From the NCBI GenBank assembly GCA_002422545.1, contig DIWF01000028.1, positions 229,075-293,074 of the forward strand: a stretch of DNA of 64,000 bases, in the 5' to 3' direction. A model generated the notes under the pieces. It was not told the origin of the DNA. It ran no database searches and saw only the letters and a program-made list of their open reading frames with translations. This DNA comes from Firmicutes bacterium UBA6113. Its GTDB lineage: Bacteria; Bacillota; Clostridia; Tissierellales; Sedimentibacteraceae. Shown here in pieces: positions 32,998-41,372 of the stretch (positions within the stretch are counted from its first letter, which is position 1; every line of letters begins with the position of its first letter). The translations under genes were made by a program, and so were the position numbers.

Positions 32998-33771
32998 CTA
33001 ATTATAATTCAATTTTACACTATTCTTAAATCCGGCAAATTCGATCTTTAAATAATCTATGTCGTTTTGTTTCACAGTGTTTATTGCTTTAATATTTTGG
33101 TACGTGTTGTCTATTTTCATATTTTCGAAGCCAAAGCCTACAAAATTGTAAAAGCTTATCCTGCACTGGCCGTTTTCATTTTCCTCAAGCACTGCTGCCA
33201 CGTCAAATCCAAGTCCGAAGTAATCTCCAAATGCTATGTCTTTTAATTTCCACGAACTGAAAAATGAGCCCAGCCATTTCTTATTCAGTTTTTCACCATC
33301 CCAAGTAAAAAAAAACGGTCTTCTAATAACATTGCTGTAAAACACTGTGTCTTTCTCAACTCCTATGAATATGTCAGCACTAAAGTCATTGTCAAGATTG
33401 CATGCTTCAATCTTCCATGGCAATATATGAGAAAAATCTTCCTGGTAAATTTCCTCGGCAATAATATTTCCTGATGAAATTTTCACGGTATAAATAACAG
33501 CATGGCTTCCCGATTCATCTGAGCCTTCAGTCTTGGTCAGTGCAATGATTTCTTCGTTTTTGTCGCCGTCAAGGTCATAAATAGTATAATCAAACAGTCT
33601 TTCATCAATCAATTTTTCTGCATCAAGATTATGTCTTGAATAAATATATCCGTCATTTTCAAATAAATTATATGTCACTCCTCCTGTTTCAATGCATAAC
33701 TCAGGCTGCCTTGTAAAAAACCAGACAGCCAGCAGTGATGAAAGTATTAAAATTGCGAGTTTCTTTGTCAT
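32998..33771 (-). CDS. Secreted protein with FG-GAP/VCBS-like propeller repeats
   Basis: 257 residues. An N-terminal hydrophobic segment (about 4-19) serves as signal peptide or anchor, without a lipobox. DYTIYDLDGDKNEEIIALT (near 62-80) is an Asp-rich FG-GAP/VCBS calcium-loop-like repeat. EACNLDNDFSADIFIGVEK and IAFGDYFGLGFDVAAVLEE look like further, weaker repeats of the same beta-propeller type. It overlaps the DUF3160 gene by ATGA and lies nine bases before the adaptor gene, so its product is expected to act with the exporter outside the cell. Function is not established. Confidence 0.65.
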   Translation of the reverse strand: MTKKLAILILSSLLAVWFFTRQPELCIETGGVTYNLFENDGYIYSRHNLDAEKLIDERLFDYTIYDLDGDKNEEIIALTKTEGSDESGSHAVIYTVKISSGNIIAEEIYQEDFSHILPWKIEACNLDNDFSADIFIGVEKDTVFYSNVIRRPFFFTWDGEKLNKKWLGSFFSSWKLKDIAFGDYFGLGFDVAAVLEENENGQCRISFYNFVGFGFENMKIDNTYQNIKAINTVKQNDIDYLKIEFAGFKNSVKLNYN

Positions 33772-36119
33772 TTTAACCAGTCAAGCTCCATACTCTCTGT
33801 AATTGAAACATTGTTGCTTTCCGTGGAAATAAACGAATTTGTCCACTCAGGCTTTGAAACTACAGGTGAATCAGGTTCTTCAATTTCAATAATCTCATAG
33901 TAATCTGCGTTTGGAAGTGACTCAATTCCTTCATTGTTGTATATATCTTTTTCTTCATACTGGCCCGTTGCAGGATTTAAGGCCATTACAACCTTTCTTA
34001 TGCCAAGCATGTTATGCCATTTTAAGTCTGTAAGCCTTTCCTTGGACAAGAATTCATAATAGTTGAAAAGAGCACCCCTGGCAAGATACGTCTTGCCGTT
34101 TGTGCGGCATACAACATAAATTTCAAGAGGCAGTCCATTTCCTATTTCAAGGTAATTTGACGCCGGATAAAATGTATTTGGAGCAATTGTTGCTATGTCT
34201 GCAACTAGAGCTGTAGTATAATCATTTCCAGCATCGATATTTTTTTCCCACATCATGTAGTTCATTATCTGAACCATGCTGTCGATTCTTCCACCGTATG
34301 TGTAGAGCATTTCATTTTCTTCTGCTGTTATTTCCTGGTTTGTAAGTTCCTTTACGGAAACGTTCATCAGAATTTCCTGCATTTCTATCATGCTGTCAAG
34401 AACATTGGCCGATTGTTCGCTTAACATGCCCCTAAATCTTAGATGTTCTTTTGTATACTCAGTAAGCCACTTTAGTCTTGCATATACTTCTGCGTTAGGC
34501 TCAACATAATTGTAAGGAATGCTTAAGTCAGGTCCACCTCCCATTTCTGCAACAGCCTGCTTCATGTATAAAATTGTGTCATGCTTAAGTTCTGCGTAAC
34601 TTCCAAGTGCAGTGTGAATATTCTTGTCGGTCCACTTTTCACTTTTCATGAACTTTGGCATTCCATTCGTGTTTTCAAAATTTGCAGCTGATGATTTTAT
34701 GGTCCAAAGCCAGCCTTTGTACAAATCCTTCTGCCAGACATCAGTTGTAAAACCTTCTTGTTTTTTCTTAATCAGATTTAAATTGTATTCGTATTTGTTC
34801 CATTTGATTTTGGGCTGATAGTACTTATCAAGAATTTCTTCGGCTCTTTCACTTCCAAGAGATGCAACAACATCAAGTCCTGAAGGGACAGGACGTTGTA
34901 TTGGTTCCATGAGATTTTGAAGAGATTCTGCATCAAAAGAATACCTCTGACCCATGAAGCGGAACTGCCTGCCTGAAGGTGCTGTAACCGCTGTATATTT
35001 AGGCTTGATTTGAGGCTCGGGAAGAAGAAGAGCTTCCTGAAGAAGTTCATCGTTGTATGAGCTGTCCTTGAATTTGTTCATGTCAGGATCAGCTCCGTAC
35101 ACTTTAGCTATCAAATCCCTCAACTCAAACACACCCAGGTCATCAGACATTCCTGTGTAAAGAGCAGTTGTGGAATATATGTTTTCAAAATCCTTGAAGA
35201 TTTCTTCCCTTTCCAGTGCAAGGCATGTGATTGTCATTGCAATTGTAAGGTTTTCCATGTCAAGCTTAGGCTCTTCTTTTGTTTCATCAAAAATAGGGAA
35301 GCTGCACAGTCCGTACCACATCATTGCTTTAAAATATTTTTCAAGTTTCTCATTGCCTGCATAATGTCCTCGAACTGTGAATTGTGAATAATCAAGATCT
35401 TTTTTAGTTATGGATGATTTTGAGTATCCTTCTGCTGCATCTATAAGATTTGTTTCCTTTTGTGCCAGGGAATTAACTTCTTCGGGGATATCAATGCCTG
35501 AAATGTCCATGTCAAGCAGCATGTTTGCGGTCAAAAAATAAGCTGCAACGGATTTAAGTTCTTCGCTCATATTCTTGAATTTTTCATCTTTGTATACTTC
35601 AATACTTTCAATGAGCATGTTTTTCGAAATATTTTCAAGTTTTTCATAGAGCATTGACGATTCCACCAGCTTCAGCGAATTGTCAAAATAAAGGTGGTAC
35701 ATGTGAAGTGCGGAATCAACTGTTATAAAAGATGGAATTTTCTTGTAAAGAGAACTTTCGTACAAATGATGCATCTTTGCTGCTTCATAGCTCGGTTTTA
35801 AAACTACAAAACCGTCCTGGTAAATTGCAGTTTTCTGGTCATCGGTAAAGCCTTCAAACTGCCCTGCATTAAAAAGCTCTACCAGATCTGGGCTTACGCT
35901 GTAATCTTCAGCCTGAGGTTTAATATCCGGAAGATCATAGGGAACATCAACGCTGTATGAAGAAATATCAATGTTCCAAGCTGTTGGAATCTGTTGAACA
36001 TCTTCCTGCTCAGGTTTTTCATCAGTATAGTCTTCAGTTTTATTTGTTCTGTCAGAACATGATGTTAAAACAATACTCATAACAACAAGCAGAAACAAGA
36101 AATTAATAAACTTTTTCAC
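33768..36119 (-). CDS. DUF3160 lipoprotein
   Basis: 783 residues with a GTG start at 36119 preceded by GGAGG. The lipobox ends at Cys21 (VLTSC), then an acidic linker. Most of the rest matches the DUF3160 family: ELFNAGQFEGFTDDQKTAIY, PSFITVDSALHMYHLYFDNSL (about 133-153), a central alpha-helical region, and the late section YASNYLEIGNGLPLEIYVVCR-like stretch followed by GKTYLARGALFNYYEF and RLTDLKWHNML. The family has no assigned biochemical activity. It leads a tightly packed operon with a propeller-like protein and a MacAB-type exporter, so it may be a substrate, receptor or accessory factor of that exporter. Confidence 0.85.
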   Translation of the reverse strand: MKKFINFLFLLVVMSIVLTSCSDRTNKTEDYTDEKPEQEDVQQIPTAWNIDISSYSVDVPYDLPDIKPQAEDYSVSPDLVELFNAGQFEGFTDDQKTAIYQDGFVVLKPSYEAAKMHHLYESSLYKKIPSFITVDSALHMYHLYFDNSLKLVESSMLYEKLENISKNMLIESIEVYKDEKFKNMSEELKSVAAYFLTANMLLDMDISGIDIPEEVNSLAQKETNLIDAAEGYSKSSITKKDLDYSQFTVRGHYAGNEKLEKYFKAMMWYGLCSFPIFDETKEEPKLDMENLTIAMTITCLALEREEIFKDFENIYSTTALYTGMSDDLGVFELRDLIAKVYGADPDMNKFKDSSYNDELLQEALLLPEPQIKPKYTAVTAPSGRQFRFMGQRYSFDAESLQNLMEPIQRPVPSGLDVVASLGSERAEEILDKYYQPKIKWNKYEYNLNLIKKKQEGFTTDVWQKDLYKGWLWTIKSSAANFENTNGMPKFMKSEKWTDKNIHTALGSYAELKHDTILYMKQAVAEMGGGPDLSIPYNYVEPNAEVYARLKWLTEYTKEHLRFRGMLSEQSANVLDSMIEMQEILMNVSVKELTNQEITAEENEMLYTYGGRIDSMVQIMNYMMWEKNIDAGNDYTTALVADIATIAPNTFYPASNYLEIGNGLPLEIYVVCRTNGKTYLARGALFNYYEFLSKERLTDLKWHNMLGIRKVVMALNPATGQYEEKDIYNNEGIESLPNADYYEIIEIEEPDSPVVSKPEWTNSFISTESNNVSITESMELDWLK

Positions 36120-36191
36120 TATATACCTCCGATTGATTGTAGCCTTGCAGCAATATTACAGCCAAAATAGATTATGTCTACGACTATTAAT

Positions 36192-36461
36192 CTAAATTCT
36201 TTCCTGTATTATTACATGCACCGTATCTCCCGCTTGTTTGCCGAGTTTTGCACGTATGTCCTTTCTCAATCCGATAATGTGGCCGGGAGTTCCCATTCTG
36301 ACAAGGCTTCCGTCATACTCCACACCGTCAAATACAGCATGGACCTTGACCCTGCCTTTGCCGAATTCATTTTTTACATCATAAGGAAATTCCACAAAGG
36401 CTCCGTCAATATCCGGGACCTTCATAATAACTCCATCAAATTCATACTTCTTTTCGTTCAT
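36192..36461 (-). CDS. DUF1905 domain protein
   Basis: 89 residues from the ATG at 36461 with GGAG eight bases upstream. The whole protein is one small beta-barrel domain: KYEFDGVIMKVPDIDGAFVEFP, then VKVHAVFDGVEYDGSLVRMG, GTPGHIIGLRKDIRAKLGKQAGDTVHVIIQE, which matches DUF1905. Function is unknown. Its start overlaps the stop of the upstream sigma-like gene by four bases, so the two are translationally coupled. Confidence 0.85.
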   Translation of the reverse strand: MNEKKYEFDGVIMKVPDIDGAFVEFPYDVKNEFGKGRVKVHAVFDGVEYDGSLVRMGTPGHIIGLRKDIRAKLGKQAGDTVHVIIQERI

Positions 36462-36907
36462 AATGTCTCCTTTGCTGAACAATCAATAAGCAGTGTTCTT
36501 AGATGCCTTCTTGCATTGTTCAGTTCACAGTATAATGTTTGTTTGGAACATTTAGCTGCAACTGCCAGATCATCGATTTTAAATCCAAGCATGTCTCGCC
36601 ACACAATGGCAGCTCTGTTTATGGGCTCAAGAGACAACACGGCTTTTTGCAGCATTAAATTTTTTGAATATACTGTATCATTTAATGTTTTATTGAAATA
36701 AAATGTTTGAAAATTAGGTTCAGAAAGAAATATTCTCAATATTTCCCCAGCTGTATCTTTTAGCATAATTGAAGGAACATCCCCAGAGCTCATTTCTGGT
36801 GCAGTATTCTCAATCGCTAAAGCTGCCATTTGGCTGGCTATACGTTCTTCGCCTGTCAATCGGAAAGCAATTGTATACGCTTTGCAAAAGTACTCATTAG
36901 TTCCCAA
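36458..36907 (-). CDS. Sigma-factor-like mini-protein (region 4 only recognisable)
   Basis: 149 residues. The C-terminal third, LQKAVLSLEPINRAAIVWRDMLGFKIDDLAVAAKCSKQTLYCELNNARRHLRTLL, reads like sigma region 4 of an ECF factor (shown here as a segment split by motif: LSLEPINRAAIVWRDMLGFK then TLYCELNNARRHL). The N-terminal part has a faint region-2 flavour (AYTIAFRLTGEERIASQMAALA) but lacks the usual W-x-x-x-I-x-x-N core-binding patch. It may be a diverged sigma factor, an anti-sigma-like decoy or a DNA-binding adaptor. It is coupled to a DUF1905 gene. An AGGGATACC-type weak ribosome site precedes the ATG. Confidence 0.6.
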   Translation of the reverse strand: MGTNEYFCKAYTIAFRLTGEERIASQMAALAIENTAPEMSSGDVPSIMLKDTAGEILRIFLSEPNFQTFYFNKTLNDTVYSKNLMLQKAVLSLEPINRAAIVWRDMLGFKIDDLAVAAKCSKQTLYCELNNARRHLRTLLIDCSAKETL

Positions 36908-37003
36908 GGTATCCCTCCATTGTAAATTTATCTCATTGAATATATCACAAAAAAATACAATGTGCGCGGAGTTGTAATAATTAATATGACTTGATGTAAA
37001 AAC

Positions 37004-38302
37004 TTAAGCCTTTGCTTCTGAGCTGTAATTGTATATTAGGACATCAGCAAAAAACATATTGTCGCTGTGATGGATGGACATTGTACCATTGTAATTTTCA
37101 ACAGATTTCATGACACTGTTAAGTCCTATACCATGTTTTTCCTTATCTGTCTTTGTTGTGTCAAGTTTTCCGTCCTTATAGTTCAGCTTACCGTCAAAGC
37201 TGTTTGTAATGTTTATGTAAAGAACATTTCTCTCAAGTTCTGCATTCACTTTTACCACCTTTTCTTCAGCTTTTGCTGCTGCCTCAATTGCATTGTCAAG
37301 AAGATTTCCCAGAACAACACTTAAGTCAAATGGTCTTATGTTCAACTTGTCCGGAACCTTTAAATTTATTTCTGATTTTATTCCATGCATTCTTGCCTTA
37401 TCTATTTTGTAATTGATAATGCTGTCGAATTCAGCATTTCCTGATTTTGCATATTCTCCTGAATAATTGATGTAATCTATCATTGTGTCAAGATAATCTG
37501 AAGCCCCTTCATCGTCGCCGCCTTCAATAAGCCTCTTGAGTGAAAGTACATGATTTTTTATGTCATGCCTTATTGTCTTAATATTTTCCTGAGACTGATT
37601 TATTATATCCAGCTGTTTCATATATGCATTGTTTTGCTGCAGCAAGATAACCTTGTCCATTTTTTCGTCATAAGACTTCATGAGAGCATCATAAAGATAA
37701 AAAACAAAAATATTAATTATGAACAATATGGTAATGCTCGCTGTCATACCTGTAAGATTATCAGAATTAACCTGAGTCATAAGCATAAGTGCAGAAACAA
37801 GTGTTCCAGCAGGTATTACAAAAATGGACAGCCAGTGAAGATACGAAACATTGATATTGTTTTTAGCCATTTTAAAATTTGAAATAAAAAGCACAACAAT
37901 GTATGAAACTATTTTAATGCTTATCATTCCGGATATTACAGCCATGTCCTTGTCCCTGGAAATTATGCTTACGTCAAAGCGCTGCATTATGAGTATCACA
38001 AGAGTTTCTATTATCATAAGGACCGTATACACAGATACAGATGCAATAAGCCTTGTTTTCATTGTAGAATGATAATTGTATGTAAGAAGAAAAAACATTA
38101 TCAAATTAGCTGAAACATTCAGCACAGGATTGTTAAATGCAAGAAATAAAAGGTTGATAATAAAATAATAAGATGTATATGAAATAAATTCAATCTTTTT
38201 ATCCGTTCTTGAACGGTCAAAAAAAACACTGATGAATCGGAAGATAATATAGGCACCAAACAAATTTACAATCAAGTACACTATTGTGGCATTACTTGTC
38301 AT
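37004..38302 (-). CDS. AgrC-like sensor histidine kinase (GHKL type)
   Basis: 432 residues. The N-terminal half has six to seven membrane helices (about 1-205), a linker coiled coil, the H-box TIRHDIKNHVLSLKRLIEG with His246, the N-box SVVLGNLLDNAIEAA and a G-box KHGIGLNSVMKSVENYNG. This matches the AgrC/ComD peptide-sensing group. It overlaps its LytTR-type response regulator by 11 bases. No agrB or agrD gene is adjacent, and I saw no small peptide ORF with a Cys near either end, so the signal must come from elsewhere or be of another kind. Confidence 0.9.
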   Translation of the reverse strand: MTSNATIVYLIVNLFGAYIIFRFISVFFDRSRTDKKIEFISYTSYYFIINLLFLAFNNPVLNVSANLIMFFLLTYNYHSTMKTRLIASVSVYTVLMIIETLVILIMQRFDVSIISRDKDMAVISGMISIKIVSYIVVLFISNFKMAKNNINVSYLHWLSIFVIPAGTLVSALMLMTQVNSDNLTGMTASITILFIINIFVFYLYDALMKSYDEKMDKVILLQQNNAYMKQLDIINQSQENIKTIRHDIKNHVLSLKRLIEGGDDEGASDYLDTMIDYINYSGEYAKSGNAEFDSIINYKIDKARMHGIKSEINLKVPDKLNIRPFDLSVVLGNLLDNAIEAAAKAEEKVVKVNAELERNVLYINITNSFDGKLNYKDGKLDTTKTDKEKHGIGLNSVMKSVENYNGTMSIHHSDNMFFADVLIYNYSSEAKA

Positions 38303-39020
38303 GATTCAGCCTCTGCTTCCTTCTAAGCAGCTGTTCTCTAACAGCCTTTCTGTTGTTCTGGCTTATTGTAAGTGTTTCTTTGTTGGACATTTTAACATAA
38401 TCATAAGTGTATTCTATAACATGGTTGAAATTAATCAGATATGACTTATGTATCATTATAAAATCCTGGCTTCTCAATTTATCTTCAACTTCTGAAAGCT
38501 TGCCGTAAAACGCCTTCACGTCATCCATCAAAATGATGTTTACCTTTCTTCCGTCACTTTCAAAATACAGTATGTCCCCAACAGGAACGCTGAAATTCAC
38601 ATTGCCGTTCTTATACTCATAAAAATGTTTGTTTTCACCTAAAATTTTTATTGCCTTGTTTACTGCAGCTTCAACCTTGCTTTTTGAAACCGGTTTAATG
38701 AGAAAATTAAGAGGCCTCACTTCAAATAAATCCATGGCATAACTTTCTCTTCCCGATATATAAACAATCTGTGTTGTCTCATCGTTCATTTCATCACGGA
38801 TTTTTTTGCCCACTTCCACTCCGTTTAAATCACGCATTTCAATATCCAAAAAAATTAGGTTATATCGATTGTTTTTTCTTAAAAATCTGTACAGTTCCTC
38901 ACCGGAATAAAACACTTCCACTTCAAACTGTTCATTGGTTTCTTCTTCAATGTCAGCCAGCATATCTTCAAGCTGCTGGCAAATAATTTTAACATCGTCA
39001 CAAATTGCAATTCGTAACAT
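38292..39020 (-). CDS. AgrA-like LytTR response regulator
   Basis: 242 residues. Receiver domain (1-125) with CDD at 7-9, phosphoacceptor Asp59 in LIFLDIEMRDLNGVEVG, and Lys in FLIKPVSK. LytTR DNA-binding domain (about 140-238) with DILYFESDGRKVNIIL, FYGKLSEVEDKL and HKSYLINFNHV. Read first in the operon, followed by the kinase. A TAAAGTTAAG at 39102-39111 upstream resembles an AgrA half site, but a second properly spaced copy is not evident. The ribosome site is weak (GGGGAT). Confidence 0.92.
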   Translation of the reverse strand: MLRIAICDDVKIICQQLEDMLADIEEETNEQFEVEVFYSGEELYRFLRKNNRYNLIFLDIEMRDLNGVEVGKKIRDEMNDETTQIVYISGRESYAMDLFEVRPLNFLIKPVSKSKVEAAVNKAIKILGENKHFYEYKNGNVNFSVPVGDILYFESDGRKVNIILMDDVKAFYGKLSEVEDKLRSQDFIMIHKSYLINFNHVIEYTYDYVKMSNKETLTISQNNRKAVREQLLRRKQRLNHDK

Positions 39021-39155
39021 ACTATCCCCGCTATCAATTGAAAATTTTGTAATTTAATGTTAATTATATCATACTATAAATTGTTTTTCACCTAATTAAT
39101 TAAAGTTAAGTATAAATATTTATTATACAAAGAAATTAATCCAAACTTATTTCTA

Positions 39156-39185
39156 TTGTACATTACATATTTTGTGAAATATAAT
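39156..39185 (+). promoter_or_regulatory. Sigma-A promoter of the yedE operon
   Basis: TTGTAC (39156-39161), 18 bases, TATAAT (39180-39185), 36 bases before the start codon. Confidence 0.65.
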
Positions 39186-39220
39186 ACAAGTGTTGGAATT
39201 ACTTATATTAGGAGGAAATA

Positions 39221-40321
39221 ATGGAAAAAGAAGACATGATCCAAAATGAAAAGGTACCTTTTTTTGAAAGCAAAAAAGGTATTATTTTAACAGGCAGTGT
39301 TGTGGGTATCATAGCGGTACTGCTGGTTGCCCTTGGCAATCCCAAGAACATGGGTTTTTGCATTGCATGCTTTGAAAGGGACATAGCAGGTGCTTTGGGG
39401 CTTCACAGAGCAGAAATAGTGCAGTACATAAGACCTGAAATAATTGGACTTATTCTGGGAGCTTTTATATGTTCCGTTGCCGGCAGAGAATTTCAGTCTA
39501 AAGGAGGTTCATCACCTATTACAAGGTTTTTCCTCGGTATGGCTGTCATGATAGGAGCTTTGATGTTTTTAGGCTGTCCTCTCAGAATGGTTCTGAGAAT
39601 AGGAGGAGGAGACCTGAACGCTGTTGTTGGACTTGTGGGTTTCGCAGCAGGCATAGGTGTTGGAATAATATTTTTAAACAAAGGATTTACATTGAAGAGA
39701 AATTACAAAACATCCTCATTTGACGGATACATCATGCCTGCATTTGCCCTTTCACTGCTGGCTCTTTTAATAGCTGCTCCGGCATTTATCTTCTTCAGCA
39801 AAGAAGGTCCGGGCTCCATGTATGCTCCAATGTACATATCATTGGCAGCTGGTCTTTTAGTTGGAGCACTTGCTCAGAAAACAAGGCTTTGCATGGTCGG
39901 GGGCATGAGAGACAAAATTATGTTCAATCAGAATTACCTGCTCCTTGGCTTCATAGCAATAATAGTTGTAACTGCTGTAGGAAACATGGCCATGGGAAAT
40001 TTCAAGCTTGGTTTCACTGAACAGCCCATAGCTCACACAGACGGATTGTGGAACTTCTTGGGAATGCTGCTTGTTGGCTGGGGCTCCATACTTCTTGGGG
40101 GCTGCCCTTTAAGACAGCTTATCTTATCAGGAGAAGGAAACTCAGATTCAGCGGTAACTGTTATGGGAATGATAGCAGGAGCTGCTGTGTGCCACAACTT
40201 TGCTCTTGCATCAAGCGGAAAAGGACCCACTGCAAACGGCCAGACAGCTGTAATCATATGCCTTGTTATGCTATTAATATTGTCCGTAGCCAACTCAGAT
40301 CTCGTTAAAAAAAATAATTAG
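39221..40321 (+). CDS. yedE: YedE-family putative selenium/sulfur transporter
   Basis: 366 residues with about nine or ten membrane helices. Two Cys-containing pore-like motifs, LGCPLRMVLRIGGGDLNA (near 123-140) and LGGCPLRQLILSGEGNSDS (near 292-310), mark the two halves of the YeeE/YedE fold. MGFCIACFERDIAGALGLH and KTRLCMVGGMRD add further Cys residues. This is the long YedE form associated with selenium metabolism in anaerobes. It is followed by a TusA-like carrier and a DUF3343 protein in one operon, matching known selenium gene clusters. AGGAGGAAATA precedes the ATG. Confidence 0.9.
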   Translation: MEKEDMIQNEKVPFFESKKGIILTGSVVGIIAVLLVALGNPKNMGFCIACFERDIAGALGLHRAEIVQYIRPEIIGLILGAFICSVAGREFQSKGGSSPITRFFLGMAVMIGALMFLGCPLRMVLRIGGGDLNAVVGLVGFAAGIGVGIIFLNKGFTLKRNYKTSSFDGYIMPAFALSLLALLIAAPAFIFFSKEGPGSMYAPMYISLAAGLLVGALAQKTRLCMVGGMRDKIMFNQNYLLLGFIAIIVVTAVGNMAMGNFKLGFTEQPIAHTDGLWNFLGMLLVGWGSILLGGCPLRQLILSGEGNSDSAVTVMGMIAGAAVCHNFALASSGKGPTANGQTAVIICLVMLLILSVANSDLVKKNN

Positions 40322-40330
40322 AGGTGAAAT

Positions 40331-40534
40331 ATGAAAATAGATACATGCGGAACATCTTGTCCTCAGCCAGTCTTGATGACAAAAAAAGCACTGGAAGCAA
40401 ATGCTGGCTCAGTTGAGGTTATTGTAGACAACAACACTTCCAAAACCAACGTAAAAAAATTTCTCACAAGCAAGGGATATTCGGTGGAAATAGAAACTCA
40501 CGACGATATATCAACCATTAAAGGATTGAAATGA
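40331..40534 (+). CDS. TusA/SirA-like sulfur (selenium) carrier, YedF N-terminal type
   Basis: 67 residues. TusA fold with the signature TCGTSCPQPVLMTKKALEAN; Cys10 of SCPQP is the expected persulfide or selenide carrier. The C-terminal DsrE-like half found in full YedF is absent. It lies nine bases after yedE with GAGGTG upstream and overlaps the DUF3343 gene by four bases. It would accept reactive sulfur or selenium from the YedE channel. Confidence 0.92.
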   Translation: MKIDTCGTSCPQPVLMTKKALEANAGSVEVIVDNNTSKTNVKKFLTSKGYSVEIETHDDISTIKGLK

Positions 40535-40776
40535 ATTATACAGTAGTATTTTTCACCCATTCAGGAGCAATCAAATTCGAAAAAAAGATGATCAAAATGA
40601 ACATTTCCTGTTTGCTGCAACCTGTACCGAGAAAATTAAGCTCCAGCTGCGGAATTTGCGCAAGAATAATGTATGAGGGCAATATAAAAGATTTGATTGA
40701 AGCTGAAATTGAAAGCATTTACAAAGACATCTCAAAAAACCAGTATGAAATGACGTATGACAGTCATGGAGCATAA
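40531..40776 (+). CDS. DUF3343 putative Se/S carrier-like protein
   Basis: 81 residues. DUF3343 landmarks: VVFFTHSGAIKFEKKMIK, LLQPVPRKLSSSCGICARI with Cys-Gly-Ile-Cys, then a helical C-terminus. Members co-occur with YedE, YedF and selenophosphate pathways and are thought to hand over selenium or sulfur. Coupled to the TusA-like gene by an ATGA overlap. A terminator follows at once. Confidence 0.9.
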   Translation: MNYTVVFFTHSGAIKFEKKMIKMNISCLLQPVPRKLSSSCGICARIMYEGNIKDLIEAEIESIYKDISKNQYEMTYDSHGA

Positions 40777-40778
40777 AA

Positions 40779-40808
40779 AGCGCTAATTTTCAAACAAATT
40801 AGCACTTA
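40779..40808 (+). terminator. Terminator of the yedE operon
   Basis: AAGCGCTAATTT-TCAAAC-AAATTAGCACTT with one mismatch in an 11-12-base stem, starting a few bases after the stop. Confidence 0.75.
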
Positions 40809-40843
40809 ATAAAACTAGATGACACTATTAAATAAAGCTTACT

Positions 40844-40948
40844 TTAGCCCTTTTTAAGTCTTGGGGAATTGGGGTCGATTGCAATTTCAGATGTGTTTTT
40901 AGTTGAAAGACCTTTTGACATAACGATTATATCAAAGGGTCTTTTATT
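40844..40948 (-). pseudogene. Possible C-terminal coding remnant
   Basis: An open stretch of 34 codons bounded by TAG upstream, ending at TAA (40846-40844). It reads NKRPFDIIVMSKGLSTKNTS then EIAIDPNSPRLKKG, which has a natural-protein look (charged, Ile/Pro-rich, basic end) but no ribosome site. I do not recognise the parent. It lies directly downstream of the ridA gene, on the same strand, inside the gap between two converging operons. It overlaps a hairpin at 40908-40947. Confidence 0.35.
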
Positions 40949-40950
40949 CT
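40908..40950 (+). terminator. Hairpin between converging operons
   Basis: AAAGACCTTTTGA and TCAAAGGGTCTTT pair around a 15-base loop and are followed on the plus strand by TATT. It could act as a weak terminator. Confidence 0.5.
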
Positions 40951-40997
40951 ACAATACGCATTGTTATAGTGCGCTTACTATATTTAAGGAATCCCGT

Positions 40998-41372
40998 TTA
41001 TTTATACGCTACTACTTCAATTTCCACTAAAGCATCTTTAGGTAATCTGGCAACTTCTACACAAGATCTTGCTGGATAATTATCTTGGAAGAACGTTTCA
41101 TACACTTTGTTAATTCTTGGGAAATCATTCATATCCTTGATAAAAACAGTAGTCTTAATAACATTTGCTGAATCTATACCTGCTGCTTTAAGTATTGCAA
41201 ATACGTTTTTCAAAGATTGTTCAGTTTGAACTTCAACATCATCAGACATTAATCCTGTTTTATAATCTATAGGTAGTTGTCCTGAAGTATAAACCATTCC
41301 ATTTACTTCTATAGCTTGAGAATATGGTCCAATTGCTGCTGGAGCCTCTTCTGTAAAAATAATTTTCTTCAC
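40998..41372 (-). CDS. ridA: RidA family enamine/imine deaminase
   Basis: 124 residues, typical size. RidA trimers hydrolyse reactive 2-aminoacrylate and similar imines to keto acids and ammonia. Landmarks: EEAPAAIGPYSQAIEVNGMVYTSGQLP, NVFAILKAAG, VIKTTVFIKDMNDF and the catalytic-site Arg in YPARSCVEVARLPKDALVEIEVVAY. The GTG start at 41372 overlaps the previous stop (TAGTG) and follows GGAGG. Its place at the end of a DpaL operon makes sense, since DpaL releases aminoacrylate. Confidence 0.95.
   Translation of the reverse strand: MKKIIFTEEAPAAIGPYSQAIEVNGMVYTSGQLPIDYKTGLMSDDVEVQTEQSLKNVFAILKAAGIDSANVIKTTVFIKDMNDFPRINKVYETFFQDNYPARSCVEVARLPKDALVEIEVVAYK

Noticed and set aside
36174..36701. 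175-codon plus-strand frame
   Set aside because: It is antisense to the DUF1905 and sigma-like genes, which have good ribosome sites and family matches.
39021..39220. agrD-like peptide gene or paired AgrA sites
   Set aside because: No small reading frame with a plausible thiolactone peptide, and only one half-site-like TAAAGTTAAG.
39221..40776. Selenoprotein with an in-frame TGA
   Set aside because: No TGA followed by continued coding and a SECIS-like hairpin was seen here or in the neighbouring operon.
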